Shown one piece after another: positions 30,675-45,000 of a stretch of DNA of 64,000 nucleotides (position 1 is its first letter; each line of letters starts with the position of its first letter). The stretch is from NCBI GenBank assembly GCA_022661535.1, contig JAKULF010000007.1:2356001-2420000 (forward strand), in the 5' to 3' direction. The position numbers and the translations under genes are program-made. Under the pieces are notes generated by a model. That model searched no databases and was not told the DNA's origin. It saw nothing but the letters and a program-made list of their open reading frames with translations. The stretch comes from Eutypa lata. Lineage: Eukaryota > Ascomycota > Sordariomycetes > Xylariales > Diatrypaceae.

Positions 30675-32829
30675 TTAAAAGCCCATCGCCCCCCCTCGAC
30701 TTCGACCCATTGGATTGCCGAAGTATGTGTATCTTCATCCTCATTATGCCCATGGCACGCTGCGCTAATAGCAGTACTACAAAGACTAATGGCATTCGGA
30801 TGACATCCTCATCTAGTTCCCTAGCCAAGGTACGAAATGAACGGCTAGGAAGGTTGGGGAGACCAAAGAATATCAAACATATGAACAACACGGTAATGAG
30901 GGCCAGGGACAACACTTGGCCTATCGCTGAATATCCAAGGACCGACGCGTCAAGAGAGGGTGCTCTTGCGAATCCAGCGTCCATGTCTTCCTGCCCAGTG
31001 TAGTAGAATCCCCTAGTCTGTATAACGAATAAACTCTGGGACAGCAGCCAATGTAGGAGAATGGAACAGACTAAAAGTGGAAGACTATATCGATAGGGGA
31101 GGGATAGGAAGAAAGAGCTCTTTTGCGCACCTTTAGGCACTGAAACGCGGAGACGCTGGGCTTTATAGATGAACTTTCCCCAATAGTGAGAGATGAACAT
31201 AGAGGTAAATAAGGCATTGCTGAAGTACGAGAAAAGGCTCAGACCAAGCTGGACGCCGTTCGCCATAAAGGCTGTGCCATAAAATGCGCCATCTCCCACG
31301 TCAATCCAAGTCTGTGTCATCGAGATGGAGTAGTCTTGTTCCTGGCCTAGACCCATTCTTCCGAGGGATATGAGATCGGTTCGCTGCCCGTAGTTTGCGA
31401 GCCCCTGAATTGCTTTGCATAAAACAAAAGCTAGTCCACCGATATAAAAAAGAGCTCTAGGATCATAGTTAGTACGCAATCAGCCGAAGACAGAGGGACA
31501 GCGCTTGAGAACTTGCATGATAACGACCAATTCCCACAGGAGCTTTCCTGCACCTCGAAACCACCGTTGTCGAGCTCGAAGCCGCTTCATCCTCGCTGCA
31601 ATGTCATCCTCGGGAGTCGGTTAACCGCCTTCAGGATCCCGGCTGAGCAATGTTCTTTCTCTACAAACAAAAGATCTCGCGTATTTTCGTCCTCATGGCT
31701 GAGGAAACTCGAGAGGGCATCGCCAAGGGTGATGTGAGGCGACTCTTGCCAGTGGCCTGCGGTGATGCCGTTTCGTTGTCGACGGTGAATGAACCAGACA
31801 GCGCACATGCAGACCAGTTTGATGAGATTGGCCATAGTAACGACCAGAAGGAGACACAAACTATACCGAATAGCACAACCACCACGAGTGGTATCGATAC
31901 CAGCAGATAGGCAATAGTCTACCGTTATGGTGGTTTCCCGGGCGACTATATCTTCCTCGTCTCTGTAGATGGATTTCAAGGCCCACGAATCTATCTTTAG
32001 CAACAGGAAGTCTCGACTGCACCAGGCCTTGGCATCTGATGTCTCTATGGTGTCGCCCGGTCCCTCAAACCTCGTAAACTCGGAGCACAGCCAGGCTGTT
32101 CGCCACATCCATTTTACCCCCGAAGCTACGTTTTGGTATGAGTCTATGAGTGAGGAATGGGTGTTCACGGGGTCCAGACTTTGGCCGTCGGCCATGAATG
32201 TGTCAGCTGAAACGACGACGACATCATTATGTCGATATGTTGTGTCAAGATATCGCTCCATGCAGCCATGCTTATCCAAGTGCTCTATAATCCCGTCCCG
32301 GAGCAGCTTCTGTGAGTTTCCGTTATACGGACCGCTCGGGACTAGTTGGTTTAGATATCTACGATGGTAATGAGGACTTTCCAACGTATAGTTCCATGAT
32401 AAATGATTCAATGAAAAGTCATTTGTCACATGAGCGACCCGGTAGTTATCAATCGGTATAGCAGAGAAGAACACAGAGTTCCATCTAACTATCTGTTAGT
32501 AGGATGCCTTGCAAGCTTGGCCCCTTCTGGCGGTAAGGGTAGGCTAACAGTAGGTGTAGAGGGACAGAAGTGAGAACTATACCAGCCCAGAGAAGCCGGC
32601 GCTCGATGGCAATTCGACTCTTAAAAAGATTGCGAAGGCTTGGGGCACCAATATCGACCCAATCTCTTCTTGACAGAGAGCGCCAACGACTTTTTCGGGG
32701 AGCAGACTCGACACCAGGCGGTTCATGGGAAGGCCATTCATAGTAATGCGCCTCACCGGGTTTGGACATATCTCTCAAGAACAGGAAGAAAAACGATAGG
32801 CTATTGATCATTTTCCATATAACTATCAT
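30675..32829 (-). pseudogene. Decayed DUF6536-type multi-pass membrane protein gene
   Basis: Conserved pieces of a DUF6536 protein run along the minus strand. They include DWVDIGAPSLRNL, SVPLHLL joined across a 64-bp intron (32548-32485) to WNSVFFSAI, a Trp-rich extracellular part, a TM, GDALSSFLSHEDE, several more TMs, LHWLLSQSLFVIQT, and finally SLCSTAISAACHGHNED to a stop at 30677-30675. The reading is broken three ways: a frame change near 31590-31625 (only a poor 41-bp intron could rescue it), an in-frame TGA at 31482-31480, and a single-base frameshift near 30790 just before the conserved AISAACH motif. The first TM and its Cys motif are also missing at the 5' end. The family is fungal and of unknown function. 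I read this as a pseudogene; unusual splicing could repair some breaks but not the last. Confidence 0.72.
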
Positions 32830-34335
32830 TCTCGTGTGTTAATATTCGTATTTAAGAGTGATGAGAATTGAAGTGATTTCATTGGGTAGCAGAGATAAAA
32901 GAGCCTCAAAAGTTTCTGGTGATTATGGAGTTCAGCCAGATTTCACGTTGGAAAAAATTACTACCTCCTCATAGGACTCTGCGTCACAGGAGACTTCGGT
33001 GAGTCCGCTCCTCCCCTACTTTTGAGTCGCATTGCACGATCTAGAAGGAGGAAGGTAGCGTTGTGAGGTTGTATTGTATATAGGGCATTTGTGGCGCAGA
33101 ATTTTCTAATTATAGGAAACCACCATCGTACCTTCGAATCTGAGAGAATCATGTTCAGCCTCAACGATCGTCTATCTCACTTAGTTATTGGTTATTAAAG
33201 ACTGAAGTATACAAATACGCCACCCCCTTACCGTGTCACCAAGGGGATTGATAGGCAAGACTTGGCGGTAAATCTTATTGTTGCGGCGAATTCGTAGGAT
33301 GAGGAGGATCGAAACCTACCTATATGGCCGCATATGGGCTTCCTTTGTAATACCTACCTGAGTTTCGATTGTTAATAACAGCAGCTTTATTGTATATGCG
33401 ATGATTAATTGGTGAAATCGGCATTAACATACATACGTGGCTATGGAATACCTTGATCTAAATAATTAGATATACGTACGAATTTCGATTGGTCTGCTAT
33501 ATAGTAGCTTCAATTTGCCATTTTAAGAAGCTGTTAAAATCTAATCACTTATGAGAATGTATTATATGTAGATTATATAGTACTTGAACAATCCAATAAA
33601 GCCGTTCACTGAATGCGGATGCTGCTTGCTTCTGATTGATTACACCGTAAGTTCTGAATACTTCATATAGTGGAAGCTATCGTGGCCCTATGGGTGCTGC
33701 CAGTAATATATATTCTACCAATGAACTGTAGACTTCATCGTTCAAGCTTACGCTTGAATAAGATTATGGTTTATACGCGGAAACATCGAAGGCAGTGGGT
33801 GTTTCGTAATAATTGCCAATATTTTATAGAAAATCCGGCATCTGGATTTAACTCTCCTCTAGAGGTATGGTGCTAAAGGTGGTTATAGGAGACGGCCCGA
33901 GAAGCCGATGAGCTTCCCCGCCGCCACCACCAACTTCTCGTTACAATTCATCAGCATATTTATGAGGAACGCCGTCGCCCGGGATGGAACAGATACATTC
34001 GTAGATAACAACATCAATATAAGTAATTCCTTTGAGCCTTGCTAGAACTGCAGTGATCTATTTGACGCACCTATACCATTTGCTACCACCCGAGACCCGT
34101 TGGCTGTTGCTACTACCTAGACGACGCAGCCAAATTAAAGGGCGAATAGGTTCAAAAAGAGTAACATGAGATGGGTAGGTACATAGGTAGGTATGGCAGC
34201 TAGGCGATGACCTGGACTACAAACTATGCAATGACGTAATATAAGTAGTTCTTGATGTTACCTATTGGAAACACTATTCACCTATTTAGCTCATACAAAA
34301 CTAGGTAACAAGAGATCAAAGTTGGAGACGTGATA
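32830..34335. other. AT-leaning intergenic stretch
   Basis: About 1.5 kb with stops in all frames and no recognisable gene. The missing 5' part of the DUF6536 gene was looked for here and not found. Confidence 0.4.
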
Positions 34336-35004
34336 TTAAGCTGGTGCACTAAATGTAGAGCCACTTGAAAGAGCCTCTTCTTCAGCCCACCACCCTAGAA
34401 AGTTCTGCATCCGTTGGGTTCTTTCCTCAGCTAGCTTGCGCCCAGCGTCCGTCTTCATCACATCCTTAAGCCTGAGCAACTTATCGTGGAAGTGCTGGAT
34501 TGAATCATCCATTGAAGCTTTGGTCCTAGCCCCAGTAAAGGTGAACACTCTCCCGATTCCTATACTACCAATGGCATCTAAGCGGTCTGCGTCTTGGACG
34601 ATGGCCAATTCCGGATACTCTCCGATCAGCTCCTGTACCCGCGTTGGATCCTTGATCTCACTTGAGTAACTGACACCAAGGCAGACTGCCTGGACCTTCT
34701 TCGCTAGCTGCTCGTGGGCACCCAATGAGCGGAGAAGATCGTAGACTAAGGTAGACGAGTCTTCGCCTGGCTTAAGATATTTCTTGTCGCCAACATCGTG
34801 GAGAAGGGCACCGAGCACTACAACTTGCGGATCCTGCGGAGGTGTTTCCGGTGACTGAGCATGGATGTGTTGTGCAAGGGCAAGGACTCTTCGGATATGA
34901 TTGAAATCGTGCGAGCCGTCGTAGTTTGCCATGTACGCCTTCACATAATCTGTAACGGCGTTGACGAGTTGCTGATCTACGGGAGACTGCGCGTCTGTAG
35001 CCAT
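34336..35004 (-). CDS. HD-domain phosphohydrolase
   Basis: Single exon, 222 residues. Metal ligands of the HD superfamily are visible: His in GSHDFNHIRRV, the HD pair in GALLHDVGDKKY, and Asp in IVQDADRLDAIGSIGIGRVF. The length and the GRVFTFTG segment match the small YedJ/YpgQ-like branch found in bacteria and fungi, predicted to hydrolyse (d)NTPs or other phosphoesters; the substrate is not established from sequence. No signal or membrane segment. The start at 35004 gives MATDAQSPVDQQLVNAV, a sensible N-terminus. It is the last intact gene before the AT-rich block. Confidence 0.85.
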   Translation of the reverse strand: MATDAQSPVDQQLVNAVTDYVKAYMANYDGSHDFNHIRRVLALAQHIHAQSPETPPQDPQVVVLGALLHDVGDKKYLKPGEDSSTLVYDLLRSLGAHEQLAKKVQAVCLGVSYSSEIKDPTRVQELIGEYPELAIVQDADRLDAIGSIGIGRVFTFTGARTKASMDDSIQHFHDKLLRLKDVMKTDAGRKLAEERTQRMQNFLGWWAEEEALSSGSTFSAPA

Positions 35005-36539
35005 GATGCTCCACTAAGAGACTATCCACTGCTTGGAATACGTAGTCAGTAATTAACGCTAAGCGCCGGCTAATACGCTAAACGCGTGTGTTCTACTCAC
35101 GAGGATAAGTCGATCGCTGTTGGGATGGAGTATCTAGATCACATCTAATAGGGCGACATAGGATATGAATATGGGACGACCTTCTACCGTTGCATTCGAG
35201 TTCTACTAGCAACTCACCTGGACTGCCTAGTCAACAGGGATAGATCTTGTACTTCTATAGATCGGACTGCGGAGTATGTATTCTAGGATCTTGCTGCCTG
35301 GCTGGACTCTCAGGAACCGGGGATAAGTTCAAGGTCCCGTTGAAGAGGGAGGGCAAAAAAAGAAAGAAAAAAGGTGACAATGGCGATGGTCAATGCATTG
35401 CATTGCATACACGCGCCGAAGCTAAGACGGGTCATGTGATCGGCTGGAGAGAAGTAGCCATTTAGGAAGCTGGAATGATTGCGGGCCATCCTTTTTTCAA
35501 TTTGTATCTCCATTTCACCCCACCATCTTTATCTGTAGTTTACATATCATGACCTTGAACCTGCATACATACCTCCATAGCCGAAGCGAAAGAGAGGGGA
35601 ATATCAGGACGGCTTGTTACTTTCGGACTCTCCCGCGTAATCCGGTGATGTCTTGTTTCCTTGAGATTTACTTCCGCCGAGACTAGTGATTGCATGCATA
35701 TGCAGACAGGGCGGTGCTAGTTCTCTAGGTCCTTGAAAGTAGGTATGTCAGGTAGGTATGTAGGCAGGCAGGTGGGCATCTTACCTAGCCTTGCCAAATA
35801 CAACGTCCAGATGTTGCAGGAACGTGCGTGAACTATGCTACCCTCTACGACGTAAGAAATAGTATAGTAGCATATTACGTCCTCTCGGAAGATAGATCAG
35901 AGTTCACGCGACATTGGTATTATTTCACAACTTCTAGAAATGTGACAGAACACCTAACGAAAGCTGACATCAGAAGACGTCACCTCATAACTAGTGCTGA
36001 AGAATGGAATACTGCGACGGACTGAGCGAAGACTATTGGTGAAGACTATTGCTAGAATACATTAGCAGATCTTCGCGAATTGTCTACCACGACCATCGGA
36101 ACCAAGTCCACATCATCTATTACACTACCTAACTACTTCGTACCTAGCTCGCACCTGCTTATTTCGATGATTCTTCAAGACATTTAATTGGGGTCAACCA
36201 CCTTCACCGAAAGCTAATTCTCATGAAGTCGTGATGGGCTGCATATGTGGAATGCAGCATGCGTGTGGCTGCATAACAAGCGACCGCAGTAAGGCAGTCC
36301 TTGCCAGTCTACCTTGCTCCACGATTGGCATCATGAGCATGAGTGCCTATCGTCCTTCATATCTGAGCTACCAGCCAACAAGATTGAGCAGCGAGTGTGC
36401 CCCGCTTCCAAATAATATAGGACCAATACCAGCTGGCGCTGTCGCCTGTTTCGCAGGCTGCTTTAAAAGGAAATGTATAGATAAAGGTTAACGTATTTTT
36501 AAAATTAAGTGTGTTTTTGCTCGACCTGTCCCGAATAAG
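35005..36539. other. Intergenic flank of the AT-rich block
   Basis: About 1.5 kb of normal composition. It includes a short GTAG/GGCA-type simple repeat at about 35740-35777 and a TGCAT repeat near 35394-35408. Small ORFs at 35828-36025 and 36231-36491 have no recognisable domain. Composition drops sharply after about 36480. Confidence 0.4.
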
Positions 36540-37367
36540 CCCGATTAGTTTTAATAAGCCGGATTAATCGTAAATTTTATTATTTAATTTGTAATTTAAT
36601 TTATTATTACGTAATATATTATATTTAAGTACTTATAACGCCAATTTTAATTTAATTAAATTAACGTAATTTAAGCTTATATTTAAAGTTAATTATAACT
36701 TAATTAATTTCGAATTTTTTTTTTTTTTCTTTATTATTATTAAATTAAAAATAAGTTTTATTACTTTTGTATTATATAATTTCGTAATGTTATATTTTAT
36801 TATTTATTTATATTAATATTTATTTTTTTAAAATTTTAAAAATTTAAATTATTTCGAAAAATTAAAAATTTAAATACTTTTTATATTTAACGTTTTTTAA
36901 AGTTTTTATTAATTACTTTTAAGCTTTATAAAAGCTTAATTATATTTAAATTTATTTTAACTTTATTTTAATTATATTTTTTTATATTTTTTTTTTATAT
37001 TTTTTTTTTATATTTTTTTTATATAATAATTTATTTTTATTTTATTTTTATTTTTATTTTTTTAAATTAATTTTTATTATTTTTTTTTAATTTTTATTAT
37101 TATTTTTTAAACGATTATTAACGATATCTTTTAAATTTTTTTAAAAGTTTTTATTTTTATACGTATATAATTACGTTTAATTAATATTTAACGAATTTTA
37201 TTTTATATTATTATAATCGAATATTTATATTCGAAATTAATTATATTTAATTAACTTTTTTTATAACGAATTTAAAAAGTTTTAAAAAAAAATAAATAAT
37301 AATTATATAATTTTTAAAAAGCGTTTATTTTAAAAATTACGATTAATATTAATAACTTTTTTTTTAA

Positions 37368-37640
37368 CGTAATAGTTTTTATTTTCGATTTTATTTTAAT
37401 TAATTTCGTAAAAGTTTACGTTTTTGATTTTATTTCGATCGATATTATAAAAGCTTACGTTTTTAATTTTATTTTAATCGATATCGTAAAAGCTTACGTT
37501 TTTAATTTTATTTTAATTAATATCGTAAAAGCTTACGTTTTTAATTTTATTTTGACCGATATCGTAAAAGTTTATATTTTTAATTTCGTTTTAATTAATA
37601 TTATAAAAGCTTATATTTTCGATTTTATTTTAATTAATAT
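37368..37640. repeat. 39-bp tandem minisatellite, seven copies
   Basis: The core CGTAAAAG (or TATAAAAG) recurs at 37368, 37407, 37446, 37485, 37524, 37563 and 37602, with the next start at 37641, exactly 39 bp apart. Differences between copies are mostly C/T and G/A transitions. Because 39 is 13 codons, each copy translates to the same 13-residue unit in an open plus-strand frame, so the array could derive from a repeat-containing coding region. Confidence 0.85.
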
Positions 37641-38951
37641 CGTAAAAGTTTTTTTTATAATTACGATTAATATCGATTATAATTTTTCGTTTTTATTAAA
37701 CGATATTTTTTTTATTAATTTTAAAGTATTTAATAAATTTTATTCGTTTTTTTTCGATTTTTATATTAAGCGAAAAAATTCGTTTAAATTTTATAATATA
37801 AATTTTTTAAACGATTATAATTTCGACGTTTATTAAGTAAAAAAGCGAGTTTATATATTTCGTTAATTTCGTTAAAAAATTATTAACGATAAAAACTTTA
37901 ATAATAATTTTAATAAAAATAATTTAATTTTAAATATTTTTATTTTTTAAGTTTAAAAACGTTTAACTTTATTTATAAACTTTAATTAATTTTCGAAAAC
38001 GATTTAAATTTCGCTTAAAAAGGTTTATTTATATTCGGTTTTATTTAAATAATATAATATTTAAATTATAATCGCGGCCGTTTATTTTTAAAACGAATCG
38101 ATTTTAATTAATATTAATTTTAATTATTATATATTTAATTATTAAATATTACGTTATATTATTAATTTAAAGATTTCGTTTATTTTCGTTATTATATTAA
38201 TTAATTTTATTATAAATATTTTTATTAATTTTTTTTAATACTTTATAATTATTAATAAATTTAATAATTTAAAGTTAAATAAAATTTTAATTTAATTTTT
38301 ATTATTTAAAAAGATATTAATAATTAATAATATAAAAAAGTTAAGTTTTATAATAATATATTATTTAATTATAAAAGTAAATTTTTAATTAATTTTTTTT
38401 AATATCGTTTTTTTATTAACGATAATTTTTAATTATATATAACGTAATAATTAAAATCGTTTAATATTTTTTATATATATATAATAATTATTTAAAAAAA
38501 AACGATTTTTTTAAAAATTAATATATCGTTATTTTTAATTATTTTTACGGTTTATATATAAATTATTATTATAATAATAAAAGTTTTAAATATTTATTTC
38601 GTTTTAATAAATTTTAATTCGTTTTAATTATTATTTTTCGATATCGTTTAATTTTAATATATATCGTTTTATTAAATGTTTAAAAATATACGAAAAAAAG
38701 CAAAAAGTTTATTATAACTTTTTTAAATTAAAATAATTCAATTTAAAAGTTTTTTTTTTAATTTTATTTAACGTTTTTTAATTTTCGTTAAGCTCGTTAA
38801 TTTAATCGATTTTTATCGATTAAGAAATTACTTTTTCGACGTATTATTTAACGTATATTAAATTATTTTTTAAATATAATATTTAATAAGTTTTATTTTA
38901 TTTTAATCGATATTATTCGATTTTTAACGTATTTTTTTAAATTTAAAAAAC

Positions 38952-39095
38952 TATCGAAAACGATTTCTTTTATAAATAATAAATCGACGTTAAAGCTTTA
39001 AAATTAAACGTTATATTTTTTTTTTTCGTTAATTATTTTTTAAACGTTTTTTTAAATAATATAACTTTTTATATAATTATAAACTTCGTTTAATA
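38952..39095 (+). repeat. Left LTR
   Basis: 144-bp terminal repeat starting TATCG and ending TTTAATA, preceded by the AAAAC target duplication. Gap-free match to 48891-49034. Confidence 0.72.
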
Positions 39096-42000
39096 TTTAA
39101 TAATATTTCTTTAATTATTTATAATATTAAATTATAATTATTTATTATATTATTTTTATTAATAAATAATTCTTTTTTTTAAAAAAAAAAACGTTTAAAC
39201 TTCGTTTAATATTCGATTTAAAATCTTCTTTTTAATTATAACTTATTTATTTATTTATTTAAAAAACTTTTTATAAATTTATTTATAAAATTTATAATTT
39301 TATATCTTTTTTTTTCATTATTATAATTTTTTATATATAATATATATATTTTTATTTTATTTATTAAAACGATTCGTTTTATATAATTTTTTCTTTTTTA
39401 TTATTATAATTCGTTATTTTATTTAAAAGTATTAAAACATTTTATTATTAAAAAGTTTTTTTATTTATATATTTTTTATAACGAATTTTACTTTTTAATA
39501 AATTTATATAATAATATTAAACTTTATTATAAATTATTTAAATCTTATTTAAATAAATACCTTATCTTTTAAAGTTATTTTTAAAATTTATAAACTTATT
39601 TTATTATATAATTACTTAATTTTATAATTATTTAACCGTTAAATACAACGAGTTTAAAATACCCGCTTTACGATTTACCTTTAAAATTAAATAATTAATT
39701 ATTAAAAATTTAAATAAGTTTATTTTATAATACGTAAATTCGTAAAGATTAAATTTTAAGTTAATTAATTCTTTTTTTAATAAAAAAAATCCGCAAAGTA
39801 ATTTTACTTTTAATTTAATAATTTATTTAAAACATTAATTACTTTATATAAAAAAATAATTAATTTATACGAAAAACTTTTTTTTTTATAAAAAACTTTA
39901 TTTAAATTTATTTAACATTAATCGTAAAAAAACGTAATAATAAACGTTATTAAACGATTTTATTTTTAAAAAATTAAACTATTAGTTTTTTTAAAACGTA
40001 AAGCTTTTTTTTTTTTACTTTTCTTTTTAATAAATTCGTAAAAATTAAATTTATTAAAAAACTTTTTTTTATTTTTCGTTTTATAATTCGTTAAAGACTT
40101 ATAATTTAAAAACGTATTTTTCCTTAACATTTTTAAATCGATTATATTATAACGATTAAGTTTATTTTAATTAAAAAGAAAAACTTTAATTTATAATTTA
40201 TTTAAAGCTTTTTCGTAATTAACGTATATAATTTCCTTTTTATATAACTTTTTATTAAAACGAAATTTAACTTTTTAAACGAATAACTTTTCTTTATTAT
40301 AACGTTAATTATCTTTTAAAATAATTAAAAGTAATTTAAACTTAATAAAAAGCTTTATTATAAACATTTTTAATAATAACGTTATTAAAGAATTTATTAC
40401 TTTCGTTATAATAACTTTTAAATTTTTTAATAAAAATTAAAATTAAAAATTTATTATTTATAAATAAAAAATTTAATAAATTAATTATTTAAATCTTAAT
40501 TTAAACTTATTCTTTAACGATAACGATTATATTTAAATCGAATTAAATATTTATTAAAGAAATGTTTTTTTTTTTATAAATTTTATACGTAAATATATAT
40601 TAAATTTTATTCGATTTAAAGTTTTCGTTAAAAACTTTTCGCAACTTTTTCGCAATAACGCTTAAAGTTAATAAATAATAAAGTTAAATATAAATATTAA
40701 AATATTTATATTAAATAATTTCGAAAAACTTTTCGAGAAAATTATTAAACGATTTAAAGTTATAAAATTTAAAGCTTTTAAATTTTTAAAAAACGATAAG
40801 TTTAAGTTAAATTATATTTATATAAACGTATTTATTAAAAATTAAATTATTAAATATATTCGTTATTATTAAATAATTAACTTTTTCTTTACATTATAAT
40901 AAATGTTTTATTTATATAATTTTTTTTATATTTAACTTTAAATTTTCGTATTTTAATTTAATAAAAACATGCGTTTTAATAATTACTTTATTTATTTTAA
41001 AAAAAAAGCTTAAGTTTATTAAAATGTAATTTTAATTAAATTAAAGGTTATTTTTTTTCGATTTAATTTTAAAAAGCTTAAATATACTTTTATTAATTAA
41101 CGTTTATTAAATAAACGTATCGATATCGTTAATCGTTTAATATTATTTACTTTGGTTATATATATATAAAAATTAATTAAAAAATACGAATTTTATAATT
41201 AAAATTATAACGAAAACAATTCGTTTTAAATTAATTATTAAAGTTAAAAAAACCGTTTCGAATATTAATTTTTTTAAAGAAATTAAAATTTAAACGTTAA
41301 TTAATAATTTCGTTAATATTTCCTTTTATATAAAGATTAATATCGCGATTAATTTAATAATAAAAGAAACTTTCGCGAAAATTTTTAAATTAATTATTAC
41401 GAAAATTTTTAAAGTAAATATAATAACTTATATCGTAAACGTTTTAATAAATATAGTTTTAATCGAAATTTTTAACGTTTTAATTAATAAATCCGTATTA
41501 ATTATAAAGATTAATTCGTTTATTTTTAAAATAAATAATATGTGTTTATTAATAAATAAAATAAAATTAATATTAAAAAATAATTTATTATTAATAATTA
41601 TTTTTTTTTAAAAAAAATTATATAAAACGAAAAAAATGCTTATTATTATAAAAAGTTTATAAAGAATTAAAATAAATTTATTTACTTTATTATATTTATT
41701 AATATTAATATTCTTTATTTAATCTTTTTCGAAAAAAAAATATATTAAAAATATAAGTTAATATTTCTTTTAAAAAATATTTATATAAATTATATATATT
41801 AAAACTTATATTAAAGTATATTTTTTTTTATTTTTTTAATTATTAAAATAAATTTATAAAAACTTTTTAACATAAAAAAAATTAAATTTACTTTTTTTTT
41901 AATATTTATTAAAAACGTTTTAAAAAATATTAAATAATAACTTTTATTTTTAATAAAAACTATTTATATTTCGCTTTTTTTTTTAATAAAAAACATTTAA

Positions 42001-45000
42001 AAAAATATATTACTTTTAAATTTTATTAAAAAAAAAGATAATTAAATAAATAATAACGCTTTTTTTACGAATAATATAAAATAAATCTTTATTTATTTTA
42101 AACTTATATTAAATTTAAATTTACTTAAAAAATATATATATATAACTTTTTTTATTATATATAATAATATAATTATTATTATATATATAAATATAAAAGC
42201 GTTATATATTATCGCGAATAAAAACTAAATAAAATAAAATTTCCTTAATTAATAAAAAATATTTAATAATATTATTACGTTTAAAGATTTTAATAACTTA
42301 ATTATTTTTAAAAAAAAAAATATATTCGATATTATTATTTTTATAAAACGAAGTAATAAAAAAATTTAACTTATTATCTTCGTTATAATTTAAATAAAAA
42401 ACCATTTAAAACTTAACTTTTTTTTCGAAAATAATTAATTAAATAAAAATAAAATAATAATTAACTTTTTTAAAAAATAAATTAAACTTTTATTTTATAA
42501 ATAAATTATTATATTTATAAAAGTTATTCGTAAAAAAAACTTAATTAAAAAGAAAATAATCGTTAAATATAATATTATTATTTCTTTTTATTTTATAATT
42601 ATTATATTAATAAAATATATTAACCTTTAAAAATTTAATAAGTTTAATTAAAAACGAATATATTTTTTTTTAACTTTACGAAATAACGCATTAAATATTA
42701 TCGTAAAAATTAATACTTTAAAATTAATACTTTATATAAAGTTTATTAACTTATTTATTATAATTTTTAAAAATATTAAATTTAAAATAATTTAAAATAT
42801 AAACGAAAACGGTTTTTTCGTTATAAATTAAACGAAAATTATTATAATATAAACTTTTTAAAAATATAAAAAAAAAATACTTTAAACTTTTATAATTTAT
42901 AATATAAACGTTATCGAAAAATTAATATATACTTTAATTATAAAAGCTATTATAATAAAAAATATTTAATTAATTATACATTTAAATATTAAAAATTAAA
43001 AATTTTTCTTTTTTAATAAAAAATAATATAAAAATAACATTTTAATTAATTTTATAAAACTTTTAAATAAACTTAAAATATATATTAAAAACGAAGTTAA
43101 CATTATAATTATAAACTTGAACTTCGTAATTAAATTAAAAGAAATCCTTAAAAAATACAACGTATAATAAGATAAAAAAATTATATTTATATTAAAAAAA
43201 TAAAAAATAAAAGTTAATTTCGTCGAAAATTAATAACGTTAAAAGATCCGTATTAAATATTATCGACTTAGTATAAAAAATTAAATTCTTTTCGATAAAA
43301 CCTTTAATAATATATATATATTAAAACGTTTAAATTAAATAAAAAAACCTTTCCTTTTTAAATACTTAATTTTCGTTATTTAACGAATAATAAAAAAAAA
43401 ACGTAAAAATCGTATTATTATTAATTTATAAGCTCTTAACGACTTAATTATATTAAATATTTATCTTATATTATTATAAAACGATATTCTTTTTTATATA
43501 CGCGAAAAAAAATTTATAATCGTATTTAACGTTATAATATTTTTTTATTAACTTTTTTTATAAAGTTTATATAAAAATAAAATAATTATTATATTTTTAA
43601 AAAGTTTAAAAATATTTAACGTTTATTTTATAAATTTTAAAAATAATTTAACGTTTATTTAACGATTTATAAATTAAACTTTATTTTTATATAAAGATTT
43701 TTACCGTATATATATTAATAACGTAATAATCTTTAACGATATCGAAAAAAAACATTTTTTTAACGTTAATATAATTTTTAAATACTTCGAAAATATAAAC
43801 TTTTCTTTATTAATAAAAAAATCATTTTATAAATATACATTAATAAAATTATTAAACCTTAAAGTTAACGATTTCGAGATTATTATTATATAAAATAAAA
43901 TATAAATTATATAAAAACTTAAATTTTCTTATATTTTAATCGATTTTAAAATATATTTTAAAATAATAACTTAATTTTAAAAATATATTTCTTAGTTTTA
44001 ATAAAAAATAAAACCTTTATAAAAAAGAAAAACGAAAATATTAATAATAAAAAGAATCGATAATAACTTTTTTAAAATAAATATTACATTAAAAAAAAAA
44101 TAAATATTTATTTAAAAATTAAATTTTATTTTTAAAAAATTAAAAAGTTTTTAATTATTATAAAATGTATTTTTTAATAAAGATTATTTTATTTATTAAA
44201 ATTTACGTCGATAAATCTTTTTCAAAATTAATGCTTTTTAACGACGAAACTTTACCGTTATAATTTTTTACTTTTTTATTTTTTAAAAAAAAAATCGATT
44301 TTTTTAAATAACGTTAAAGTTATTATATATTTTAATAAAGTTTTTACTTTTACGAAAAAAAAGTATAAAGTTATAAAATTCGAAGTAATATATTTAATTT
44401 AAGTTTATAAATAATTTCGTTTTTAATTTTATTTTTATATTTAAAATATAATAATCTTTATCGATTATAAAACTATAAAAAAAATTATTAATTAAAAGAA
44501 TTTATACTTTATTAATATAATTAAAAATAATTTTCGATTAATAACGATTTTAATATATTTTAAATAATATAAACTTAATGTTAAATATATTTTTAATAAA
44601 GTTAATTTAGTTTTAAATATATTATTACGATTTTTTACGTTAAATACGAAAAAAAACATAATAAATAAAAAAAATAATATTAAAAGTAAACTTAATAATA
44701 TTATTAAAAGTTTTAATTATATTATATCGAAATTTTTCTTTAACTTTAAATATAAATAAAAAATTATCGATAAATATAAAATCGATCGTCGAATAATACG
44801 TATTATAAATAAATTATTTTTTAAATATAATAAATATTAATATAAAATTTTTTAACGAATCGAAAAAGTTAAAAGTAAAAAAAAAAAAAATCTTTAAATT
44901 TAATTTAAAAAATATAATAAATATAAAACGTTTTATATTAAGAAATTTCATTTTTACGTTAAAAAAAGATTTTTATATAATGTTTTTTAATTAAAAAATC

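Noticed and set aside
35828..36025. 65-codon ORF considered as a retrotransposon polyprotein remnant
   Set aside because: No reverse transcriptase, RNase H or integrase motif could be recognised.
36231..36491. Cys-rich 86-codon ORF beside the AT block, considered as a small secreted effector
   Set aside because: No signal peptide, no regular cysteine spacing and no splice or promoter context.
37552..37836. 94-codon ORF in the AT-rich block
   Set aside because: Made of the 39-bp minisatellite and RIP-derived A/T codons (Ile, Phe, Asn, Lys, Tyr); not a plausible functional gene.
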